Positions 9,430-16,434 of a DNA stretch of 64,000 nt are shown piece by piece (the first letter of the stretch is position 1; the number at the start of each line of letters is the position of its first letter). The stretch covers positions 682,001-746,000 of the forward strand of contig NZ_JAZDRO010000001.1 of the NCBI RefSeq assembly GCF_036330325.1, in the 5' to 3' direction. This stretch comes from Hyphobacterium marinum. GTDB lineage: Bacteria; Pseudomonadota; Alphaproteobacteria; Caulobacterales; Maricaulaceae. The notes below the pieces were generated by a model, which saw only the letters and a program-made list of their open reading frames with translations, was not told the DNA's origin and did no database searches. The position numbers and the translations under genes were made by a program.

Positions 9430-9473
9430 GACGCGTAGTTGAGCACGTTGCAGGTTTCGCTGACGCGTAGTTG
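9430..9473. repeat. Direct repeat pair upstream of kdsB and the small secreted-protein gene
   Basis: The 12-mer GACGCGTAGTTG occurs at 9430-9441 and again at 9462-9473, 32 bp apart (about three helical turns), in the 260-bp divergent region between kdsB and the gene at 9510. The rest of that region is relatively AT-rich near 9370-9400 (AATATAATGGTAATATTG), consistent with promoter DNA. A regulator-binding pair is inference. Confidence 0.45.
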
Positions 9474-9509
9474 CTATGATCAAAGATGCCGCCGAGGTAA
9501 GAGGAGACG

Positions 9510-9821
9510 ATGAAAAAACTTAATCTTGCGATATTCACCCTGGCTTTATTCACATGCGCGTCCTGCGCGTCCTACTCCCCAGATTCGGATGCGGCGGTGA
9601 TGGCCCAGCGCGAAACCGGCGACGCGGCGACCGAAACTGATCCCGAAGCCAGTCCGGGGGATGGCGAAGAGATTGTTTGCTACAACCGTCGCCGAACCGG
9701 CAGCCACGTTCGCCGGCGTGTGTGCATGACGCGGAACGTATCGGAACGGGCCGAAGTTGCCGCAGAGCGGGCTTTGGAGCGCGGTGTCCGGGGCCAAGCC
9801 TATACAGCGCCGGAAGAATAG
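9510..9821 (+). CDS. Small exported protein of unknown function, two conserved Cys
   Basis: 103 aa. The start is supported by a strong GAGGAGA Shine-Dalgarno sequence. An N-terminal hydrophobic segment (LNLAIFTLALFTCASC) looks like a secretion or lipoprotein signal; the lipobox candidate C-A-S-C is non-canonical at -3. The mature part has an acidic low-complexity stretch (residues 25-52) and then EEIVCYNRRRTGSHVRRRVC, a basic two-cysteine segment of a kind seen in small uncharacterised alphaproteobacterial proteins, followed by an alanine/glutamate-rich helix. No enzymatic motif is present. It is probably monocistronic. Confidence 0.7.
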   Translation: MKKLNLAIFTLALFTCASCASYSPDSDAAVMAQRETGDAATETDPEASPGDGEEIVCYNRRRTGSHVRRRVCMTRNVSERAEVAAERALERGVRGQAYTAPEE

Positions 9822-10005
9822 GTCACCAAAAGCGCACATTGCGCCCGCGCGGGGACCACTAGCGGAACCCGTATCAGCGCCCGGATCCGGGCCTGGCGGT
9901 GACGGTGCAGGAAACATCCCTGGCGGCGTTCCCGGTCGTGCGGATACCGGTCCCGCTGATTGGCGTGAACCCGGCAGGCTTGTATACATGAGTGGACATG
10001 AATGG

Positions 10006-10027
10006 CACCCGGTCTTATGGCCGGGTG
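10006..10027 (+). promoter_or_regulatory. Hairpin in the leader of the arginine operon
   Basis: Perfect 7-bp inverted repeat CACCCGG / CCGGGTG with an 8-nt loop, 36 nt upstream of the argF' start. A palindrome TGTATACA lies further upstream near 9981. No T-tract follows, so it is not a classic terminator. A role in operon control is a guess. Confidence 0.3.
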
Positions 10028-10063
10028 TTCGCTTTCCCGCTTTGGCCAGAGTCCGGTACCGAG

Positions 10064-11071
10064 ATGCGCCATTTCCTATCGACCGCCGATTGGAGCCGCA
10101 CAGAGCTTCAGGCGCTGCTTGACCGTGCCCGTGCACTCAAGGCCGGGGCTTCCTGCGCCTCTTTGCAGGGCCAATCAATCGCGCTGCTATTCTTCAACCC
10201 GTCGCTGCGAACCCGGACGTCTTTCGATATCGGAGCACGGCAGCTCGGCGGTCATGCCATTGTGCTCGACGCAAAAGGCGCGACCTGGCCGATGGAATTC
10301 TCCGACGGCACGATCATGGATGGCGATGCGGAAGAGCATGTCCGCGAGGCGGCTCGCGTGTTGTCGCGCTATGTCGATCTCATCGCCATTCGCTGCTTTC
10401 CGAAATTCGAGAACTGGCAGACCGAACGCGAGGACCCGATGATCACCGCGTTTGCCCGTCACGCGACGGTGCCGGTGATCAACATGGAAACAATCGTCCA
10501 CCCCTGTCAGGAACTCGCGCTGATGCTGGCGCTGCAGGAACGGCTCGGCAGTGTAAAGGGCAAGACCTTCCTTCTGACCTGGGTGCCGCACCCGAAACCG
10601 CTCAATACCGCGGTGGCGAACTCGGCGATCCTGATTGCCTCGAAATTCGGCATGAATGTCCGCATGCTTGTGCCCGATCCGGTCTACAGGCTCGATGACC
10701 GCTACATGGATGCCGCCCAGCGCTTTGCCGGCGAAGAGGGCGGTTCGTTCGAGATGACCACCGACGTCGAGGCGGCCTATTCAGGGGCCGATGCAGTCTA
10801 TGCCAAGAGCTGGGGCGCGCTGCCCTTTTACGGCAACTGGGGCGGCGAGGCACAATACCGGGCCAAGGGCGCGGGCTTCATGATCGACGAAGCGAAAATG
10901 GCGATGACCAACAATGCCGTCGTCAGCCACTGCCTGCCCATGCGCCGCAATGTGAAAATCGCCGATGCGGTCGTGGATTCGCCGAACTTCCTCGGGATCG
11001 AGGAAGCGGAAAACCGGCTGCATGTGCAAAAGGCGGTGATGGAAGCGCTCTCCCACCAGTCGCGGAGCTAG
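10064..11071 (+). CDS. argF': N-acetylornithine carbamoyltransferase
   Basis: Transfers the carbamoyl group of carbamoyl phosphate to N-acetylornithine, giving N-acetylcitrulline, in the variant arginine pathway. 335 aa, like the Xanthomonas enzyme (339 aa). Seen: carbamoyl-phosphate loop LRTRTSF, HPCQEL, the TWVPHPKPLNTAVANS segment and HCLPMRRNVK. The substrate-discriminating segment MDGDAEEH keeps the Glu found in acetylornithine enzymes where succinylornithine enzymes have Pro. ATG 10064 was chosen because MRHFLSTADWS matches the family N-terminus; an in-frame ATG at 9992 would add 24 unrelated residues. First gene of an arginine operon with argB and argC. Confidence 0.95.
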   Translation: MRHFLSTADWSRTELQALLDRARALKAGASCASLQGQSIALLFFNPSLRTRTSFDIGARQLGGHAIVLDAKGATWPMEFSDGTIMDGDAEEHVREAARVLSRYVDLIAIRCFPKFENWQTEREDPMITAFARHATVPVINMETIVHPCQELALMLALQERLGSVKGKTFLLTWVPHPKPLNTAVANSAILIASKFGMNVRMLVPDPVYRLDDRYMDAAQRFAGEEGGSFEMTTDVEAAYSGADAVYAKSWGALPFYGNWGGEAQYRAKGAGFMIDEAKMAMTNNAVVSHCLPMRRNVKIADAVVDSPNFLGIEEAENRLHVQKAVMEALSHQSRS

Positions 11072-11079
11072 ACGCGCCG

Positions 11080-12396
11080 ATGTCCGGGAAATCCGCCGTC
11101 CGCCAGACCATTGTCCAGCTGCTCTCGCACATGCGCGACGGCAAGGAGATCCGCGAGTATCTTCACCGCTTTTCCCAGGTGGACCAGACACGCTTTGCCG
11201 TCGTGAAAGTCGGCGGTGCAGTCATCCGCGATGATCTGGAAGGTCTGGCGGCGGCCTTGTCCTTCCTGCAGACGGTCGGCCTCGCGCCGGTCGTCGTTCA
11301 TGGCGGCGGCCCGCAGCTTGACGAAGCGCTGAGCGCCGCCGGTATTGCCAGCGATAAGGTCAACGGGCTGCGCGTGACGCCCGACGCGGCCATGCCGGTG
11401 ATCCGGGACGCACTCACCGACGTCAATCTGGCGCTCGTTGATGCCGTTCGCGCCGCCGGTGGCCGGGCGGCCTCCATTCCCTTTGGCGTGTTTCAGGCCG
11501 ATCTGATGGACGAGGCGGTCTTTGGCCGGGTCGGCGAGCCGACGGGGGTGCGCCGCCGTCTGATCGAGGCGGCCATGCATGGCGGTGAAGCCCCGGTCCT
11601 GGCCTGCATTGGCGAGACGCCTGACGGGCGGCCGGTCAATATCAATGCGGACTCCGCCGTGCGGGCTTTGGTGAAAGACCTCCAGCCCTACAAGGTCATT
11701 TTCCTGACCGAGACGGGCGGCTTGCTGGATGCTGATGGAGACATGTTGTCGACAGTCAACCTCGCCTCGGAATACGACATGCTGATGGAGGCCGACTGGG
11801 TCACCGGCGGAATGCGGGTCAAGATCGCCGAGATCAAGCGCCTGCTCGAAGACTTGCCGCTGTCGAGTTCGGTCTCGATCACCCGGCCTGAAGACCTGGC
11901 CAAGGAGCTCTTCACCCACGCGGGCGCGGGAACGCTGGTGCGCCGGGGCGAAAAAATCTTCGAAACCGCCGACAAGGCGGACATTGACGCTGACAAGGTC
12001 ACCGATTTGATCGCCAAGGCATTCGGTCGTGCGCCAGTTTCCGGGTATTGGGACAATCTCGACCTTGCGTCGGCCTTTATCACGGAACGATATCGTGCCG
12101 CGGCACTGGTCACCGAAGTCAGTGGCGCGCCCTATCTCGACAAGTTTGCCGTGCTGGACGATGCGCGCGGGGAGGGCCTCGCCCGCGCGGTCTGGGGCCG
12201 GCTGGAAGACCGCTTTCCGCGCCTTTACTGGCGCTCGCGCTGGAACAATCCCATCAACAGCTTCTATTTCGATGCCTGTGCCGGTGCTGTGAAGCGCGGC
12301 GACTGGATCGTATTCTGGACCGGAGACGACGCCTTGTCCGACAGCGCCCCCCTGATCGACACCATCGCCGCCCTGCCGGCCACGTTGCAGTCATGA
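11080..12396 (+). CDS. argB: Bifunctional N-acetylglutamate synthase/kinase (NAGS-K)
   Basis: 438-aa fusion performing the first two arginine steps: acetyl-CoA-dependent acetylation of glutamate, then phosphorylation. Residues 1 to about 285 form an amino-acid kinase domain (VVKVGGAVIRDD, VVHGGGPQLDEAL, VNINADSAVRALV, VTGGMRVKIAEI). Residues about 290-438 form a GNAT-type NAT domain (AALVTEVSGAPYLDKFAVLDDARGEG, split here only for citation, then LARAVWGRL and LYWRSRWNNPINSFYFDACAG). This architecture is known from Maricaulis maris and Xanthomonas and resembles vertebrate NAGS. It begins 8 nt after argF' and overlaps argC by 4 nt. Arginine feedback is expected from the family but not visible. 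Confidence 0.95.
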   Translation: MSGKSAVRQTIVQLLSHMRDGKEIREYLHRFSQVDQTRFAVVKVGGAVIRDDLEGLAAALSFLQTVGLAPVVVHGGGPQLDEALSAAGIASDKVNGLRVTPDAAMPVIRDALTDVNLALVDAVRAAGGRAASIPFGVFQADLMDEAVFGRVGEPTGVRRRLIEAAMHGGEAPVLACIGETPDGRPVNINADSAVRALVKDLQPYKVIFLTETGGLLDADGDMLSTVNLASEYDMLMEADWVTGGMRVKIAEIKRLLEDLPLSSSVSITRPEDLAKELFTHAGAGTLVRRGEKIFETADKADIDADKVTDLIAKAFGRAPVSGYWDNLDLASAFITERYRAAALVTEVSGAPYLDKFAVLDDARGEGLARAVWGRLEDRFPRLYWRSRWNNPINSFYFDACAGAVKRGDWIVFWTGDDALSDSAPLIDTIAALPATLQS

Positions 12397-13334
12397 CGCT
12401 GTCGGTCGGACTTGTCGGTGCGCGCGGCCATACCGGACATGAGCTGCTGCGCCTGATTGCGGCGCGGGATGACATGAGCCTTGCCTTCGCCAGTTCACGG
12501 GAGCTGGACGGTCAGCCGGTATCGTCAGTGGCCCCGGAATTCGGCGAGGGGCTTTCCTTCGAAGCCCTCGACGACGAAGCGGTCGCAGCGCGCGGGGCGG
12601 ATGCCGTTGTACTGGCCCTGCCCAATGGTGCGGCCGCCCCGTTTGTCGAGGCCATCGACCGGTCCGCACCTGACACGTTGATCGTCGATCTCTCGGCCGA
12701 TTACCGCTTCAATGATGACTGGCGCTATGGTCTGCCCGAGCTGAATGGCCGGGCGTCGCTCAGTGAAGCCCGGCGCATCGCCAATCCGGGCTGCTATGCC
12801 ACGTGCGGCCAGGTCTCGATTGCGCCGGTGCGCGGACTGCTGGCCGCGCCGGCGCATGTGTTTGGCGTGTCGGGGTATTCGGGGGCGGGGACGACGCCCT
12901 CGCGCAAGAACGACACCGAAGCGCTGAAAGACAACCTCATGCCTTATGCCCTGACCGGGCACATCCACGAGGCGGAAATGACGCGGCACCTTTGCCATGA
13001 GGTCGTTTTCACGCCGCATGTCGCGGAATTTTTCCGCGGGCTGATCGTGACATCGCACCTGGAGTTCGCACAGCCCGTGTCGTCCGAAGGCGTTCGCGAC
13101 GCTTTCCGCGGCTTCTATGAAGGCGAAGCCCTGATCGAAATCATGGACCGCACACCCGAGGCTCGGGACGGTGCATTTCAGGACAAGGTTTTGGTCGGCG
13201 GGTTCGGGGTCAGCGAGGACGGCTATCGCGGCGTCGTGGTCGCGACGCTCGACAATCTGCTCAAAGGAGCCGCGGTTCAGGCGGTCCAGAATCTCGCCAT
13301 TGCGTCCGGCCTGCCCGAATACGTGAAGGCCTGA
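12393..13334 (+). CDS. argC: N-acetyl-gamma-glutamyl-phosphate reductase
   Basis: NADPH-dependent reductase converting N-acetylglutamyl phosphate to the semialdehyde, the third arginine step. 313 aa. The N-terminal Rossmann motif is VGLVGARGHTGHELLRL. The catalytic Cys sits in RIANPGCYAT. Other family segments are VDLSADYRF, GYSGAGTTPSRKND and TPHVAEFFRGL. The start ATG overlaps the argB stop (ATGA at 12393-12396), which makes this start near certain despite a longer open frame upstream. Last gene of the operon, followed after 9 nt by a terminator. Confidence 0.96.
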   Translation: MTLSVGLVGARGHTGHELLRLIAARDDMSLAFASSRELDGQPVSSVAPEFGEGLSFEALDDEAVAARGADAVVLALPNGAAAPFVEAIDRSAPDTLIVDLSADYRFNDDWRYGLPELNGRASLSEARRIANPGCYATCGQVSIAPVRGLLAAPAHVFGVSGYSGAGTTPSRKNDTEALKDNLMPYALTGHIHEAEMTRHLCHEVVFTPHVAEFFRGLIVTSHLEFAQPVSSEGVRDAFRGFYEGEALIEIMDRTPEARDGAFQDKVLVGGFGVSEDGYRGVVVATLDNLLKGAAVQAVQNLAIASGLPEYVKA

Positions 13335-13343
13335 CAGGAAAAA

Positions 13344-13369
13344 CCCCGCCGCCGGATTCGGCAGCGGGG
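13344..13369. terminator. Probable bidirectional intrinsic terminator between argC and the STN gene
   Basis: CCCCGC-C-GCCG, loop GATT, CGGC-A-GCGGGG, one C/A mismatch, followed on the plus strand by CTTTGTC and preceded by GGAAAAA (a T-run on the minus strand). It lies 9 nt after argC and 25 nt after the end of the convergent STN-domain gene, so it can serve both. Confidence 0.75.
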
Positions 13370-13394
13370 CTTTGTCGTTCAGGACGGACCGTCG

Positions 13395-14084
13395 TCAGTT
13401 GCCGTCGTTCTGATTGTTTTCCTGCTCGCGCAGGGCCCGGACGAGGGCTTCCAGATCGCGCTGGGCGCGCTGGGTCGCTTCGGCCAGCTGGGCCTGGGTC
13501 TCGGCGTCGAGATCGTCGCCGGAGCCGCCGCCCTCATTGCCGTTGCCATTACCCGAATCCGATCCGGACGGCATGGCCGCAACCTGGGTCGCTGCCGATG
13601 TGTCCACGCCATTGTCGGCGTCGACCAGCGGCTGGACCTGCCGCTGGAGCAGGGCGCTGACACGCTCCCCGTCTTCCTCGGTCATGGTCTCGTCGCTGAG
13701 CCGTGTCGGGCCGGCACGCTGGGATTCATCCGGAGCCGTTCCGGCCCGTCCCGACAGCAGGACCAGGCGCTGGATCTGGCCTTCGGTTTCCGGTGTTTCG
13801 CCATAGACGAGGGCGTAGTCAAAGCCCTGGAGCAGGCGCGCGATGATGTCGTCGAGCGGACCGGTCAGGTCCACCGTGACAGCATTGTCATCGATCAGCC
13901 GGTCGGCACCGACAAGCCGGAAACCGGCTTCGGACTGGATCGCAGTCAGCACTTCGCTGAGGCGTTCCCCGTCCGCGCTGACCTGCCAGACGCCTTCAGT
14001 CTGGCGGGCTTCGATGTCGGCCCAGGCGGGCGCGGCACCCAGAAGCGCCGAACCCGTCAGGAGGAGTGCTGCGTATCGCAACAT
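13395..14084 (-). CDS. Exported STN-domain protein (secretin/TonB short N-terminal domain)
   Basis: 229 aa. Signal peptide MLRYAALLLTGSALLGAAPAWA, cleaved at about residue 22. Residues about 25-110 form an STN domain (VSADGERLSEVLTAIQSEAGF, and VTVDLTGPLDDIIARLLQGFDYAL), the module found at the N-terminus of secretins and TonB-coupled receptors. Here it stands alone. The rest is acidic and Gly/Asn/Ser-rich low complexity followed by a Gln/Ala/Glu-rich helix (residues about 190-225). The gene begins 18 nt after the stop of the metalloprotease gene upstream on the same strand, so the two are probably co-transcribed. A link to secretin GspD or protease export is inference; the true function is unknown. 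Confidence 0.8.
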   Translation of the reverse strand: MLRYAALLLTGSALLGAAPAWADIEARQTEGVWQVSADGERLSEVLTAIQSEAGFRLVGADRLIDDNAVTVDLTGPLDDIIARLLQGFDYALVYGETPETEGQIQRLVLLSGRAGTAPDESQRAGPTRLSDETMTEEDGERVSALLQRQVQPLVDADNGVDTSAATQVAAMPSGSDSGNGNGNEGGGSGDDLDAETQAQLAEATQRAQRDLEALVRALREQENNQNDGN

Positions 14085-14102
14085 GGCTCTGGCCTTTCGC
14101 TT

Positions 14103-16241
14103 CTACGGTGCGGTGCGGACCGCCACCGTGGTTGCGCCACGTTCGGTTACGCCGCCTTCCAGGAAGCGAACAAAGACGCGATTGCGGGCCGGGTCATTGT
14201 CAATGGCTGCGCCCGTTCCGCGCACGAAAACCGCAAAGGTCGCCGTATCATCCTGTTCCAGGTTGACGGAGGCCGTCAGTCCGCGCGCACCCGAGCAGGC
14301 CCCGGTGGTGGGATTGGTTTGGCAGACTTCGATTTTGTCGATGGCCAGTGTCCGGCCGCCGGTATCCGGCGACACGATGATCGCGCCTGCCGCACCCAGA
14401 TTGGTCACGGCGACCGAGAATGCCCCCACCATGTTGCCGGTCGTGGGTACTTCGACCCGTCCCGTATTGCCGACCGTCGCGGCCAGGGCGATCACGTCCG
14501 GAACGGCGGTTGCCGAGGACGAGAAGGTCAGCGAATTCAGGCCGAGCACGTACTCTGCGGATCGGCGATTGGTGCAGAAGGCTTCGATGAAGAGATCCGT
14601 TTCATCGAAATCCGACGCGATCGCATGCTGGCTGTTGTCTGCAAAGGTCGCCGCGCTGGTCACCGTGAAGATGAAGTTCTGGGCACCGCCAGAAGCGATA
14701 TCGACCGGCGTGTTGGCCGTGCCCGTCAGGGCGTTTGCCGAGGTGGTTGTCTGGTACGAGAACTGGGATCCGCTGGCACCGCCAAGCCGCAGGCCGCAGC
14801 CGGTTGCCGTGGTCCCGTTCGCGGCCGGATTGATGATGGTCGCAAAAGCGGTCGCCGCCGTACCGTTCTGAACCGAACGCGTGATCGGCAGAACCGAGGA
14901 AACAACCCGCGGGGCAACATCACGGAAATCGGTAATGTTGTTGCCCTGTTCGCGGGCGGCACGGGCGTTGTCCGCGCTGTCGCCTGGCGTGGTGTCATGG
15001 GAAATGCCGCAGGAAGCACCCGACGGGCAAAGCGTGATGTCCGGGTTCGAGAAATAGTTCACCCGCGGTTCGCCAGTGGTACTGCCGTAGGACATGATGG
15101 TCCGGAACGAGCCATCCACGCGGTGACCGTGTGCGAAATCGCGAACGCCGCTGCCGGCGCTGGAATTCTCGCGGTTGTGGGCAAAGCCGGTGTTGTGGCC
15201 GACTTCGTGGGCGAAGGTCTGGTCGGTGCAGTAGCTGTAACCGCCAGAACCGCTCCATTGTGAATCGATCCAGTCGCTGATGATGCCGACGCCAAAGGGC
15301 GCGCTGCCAGTGGTGATCGAATCGGAACTTCCGCCAAGGACGTAAGCCACGCCACAGCTGCCATGTTCGGGACGGCGGTATTGGCGAATGATGGTGACGA
15401 TATCGGCACCCTTGGCATCGCGGATGGTGCGCAGGCCGGACAGGTCATAATCATTGCCGGCGATGCCATCGCCCGCGCCATCCTGGAGGTCGTCGAGAAT
15501 GCCGGCTCCTACGCCGCTGCCGCTGTTCGGGATCGTTTCGCTGATCACGACCGGCGTCGGTCCGAGGTGGACGAGGCGGGCGCGCATGCCGGTGTCACTA
15601 TCGATATGGGCCTGGTCAAGCAGGGCGACGAGGAATTGAATGCGGCCACCCAGGGCCATCCCCCAGAGATCGACCATGCTCTGCGTGTAGAAAATGGCGA
15701 TATCGATCGTGCCATTGGACCCGATAGCCACGGCTTCACCGGTTTCGGGCGCATCACCGTCGTTGTCGGCAATGGGGTCGGCCGGGAAGGTGACATCGGG
15801 AACAATGCCGTCATCGCCCCATTCAGGAACCGTGGAGCCTTCGGGATGCTGGAAGATTTCATGGCCGCCATTGCGCGAGGGAACAATGTTCCAGACCCCG
15901 TCAGACGTGTTGATCTGGCCGAAGACATAGCCATTGAACTCGGTAATCAGAACCCGGCTGTGGATGTCCTCGCCGGCAATCCGGCCGACCCAGGTCCGCG
16001 CGCCCATTTCCATGGTCGCCAGGCGGTCCATCTCGGCGACATAGCCCGGTCCGAAATTGAGATCGATGCGGTCACCGGCCTCCATGTCCATGACCGAGCG
16101 GTCCAGGCGTTCGAACTGGGTCGTTTCCGGCCCGCCCTGGTCGTTGGCGATGGTCACGGCCCCGCGGAACATGTCGTCCGCATGACTGGTGCCGCAGAAC
16201 AGAAGGGCACCAAGTGCCGCCGTGGTAAGGAACTGACGCAT
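14103..16241 (-). CDS. Secreted metzincin zinc protease 1 (reprolysin-like, shared C-terminal module)
   Basis: 712 aa from ATG 16241 (GGGAGATACAGC upstream; the open frame continues to 16541 but the signal peptide starts here). Domains: Sec signal (MRQFLTTAALGALLFCGTSHA), prodomain of about 180 residues with TWVGRI, and a metzincin catalytic domain with HEVGHNTGFAHN (His345, Glu346, His349, His355) and Met-turn IMSYGS. After His355 an Asn stands where reprolysins usually have Asp. Residues about 445-712 are the four-Cys module common to all five proteases here, ending RGATTVAVRTAP. Likely secreted by the adjacent T2SS. It is separated from paralog 2 by a terminator and probably co-transcribed with the STN gene. 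Confidence 0.9.
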   Translation of the reverse strand: MRQFLTTAALGALLFCGTSHADDMFRGAVTIANDQGGPETTQFERLDRSVMDMEAGDRIDLNFGPGYVAEMDRLATMEMGARTWVGRIAGEDIHSRVLITEFNGYVFGQINTSDGVWNIVPSRNGGHEIFQHPEGSTVPEWGDDGIVPDVTFPADPIADNDGDAPETGEAVAIGSNGTIDIAIFYTQSMVDLWGMALGGRIQFLVALLDQAHIDSDTGMRARLVHLGPTPVVISETIPNSGSGVGAGILDDLQDGAGDGIAGNDYDLSGLRTIRDAKGADIVTIIRQYRRPEHGSCGVAYVLGGSSDSITTGSAPFGVGIISDWIDSQWSGSGGYSYCTDQTFAHEVGHNTGFAHNRENSSAGSGVRDFAHGHRVDGSFRTIMSYGSTTGEPRVNYFSNPDITLCPSGASCGISHDTTPGDSADNARAAREQGNNITDFRDVAPRVVSSVLPITRSVQNGTAATAFATIINPAANGTTATGCGLRLGGASGSQFSYQTTTSANALTGTANTPVDIASGGAQNFIFTVTSAATFADNSQHAIASDFDETDLFIEAFCTNRRSAEYVLGLNSLTFSSSATAVPDVIALAATVGNTGRVEVPTTGNMVGAFSVAVTNLGAAGAIIVSPDTGGRTLAIDKIEVCQTNPTTGACSGARGLTASVNLEQDDTATFAVFVRGTGAAIDNDPARNRVFVRFLEGGVTERGATTVAVRTAP

Positions 16242-16380
16242 GCTGTATCTCCCGAAGAATGCAGGTGCGCGCCTCAAGCGCTGATTTCGTGACCTCGCAT
16301 CAGCAAGCATAGCGCGTTGGGCAAGAGGGTCCAAGCCGCGATGCCGCCCTTGGGCGAGAAATCTGGCGTCAGAAATGAAA

Positions 16381-16413
16381 ACGGCACCGCCTGCGTCGAG
16401 CAGACGGTGCCGT
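16381..16413 (-). terminator. Intrinsic terminator of metalloprotease 2
   Basis: Perfect 9-bp stem ACGGCACCG / CGGTGCCGT with an inner CTGC/GCAG stem, followed on the minus strand by TTTTCATTTCT. It lies 21 nt beyond the stop of the gene at 16435-18552 and separates its transcript from protease 1. Confidence 0.85.
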
Positions 16414-16434
16414 GTTCTTCTCCTGCAGAACGGA

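Noticed and set aside
8467..9483. Upstream start for kdsB at 9483
   Set aside because: The extra 78 residues do not resemble KdsB, and the nucleotide-binding motif begins five residues after ATG 9249 as in the family.
9992..10063. Arginine leader peptide controlling the operon by attenuation
   Set aside because: The short in-frame stretch before argF' has only a few Arg codons, is continuous with argF' and lacks a terminator hairpin with a T-run.
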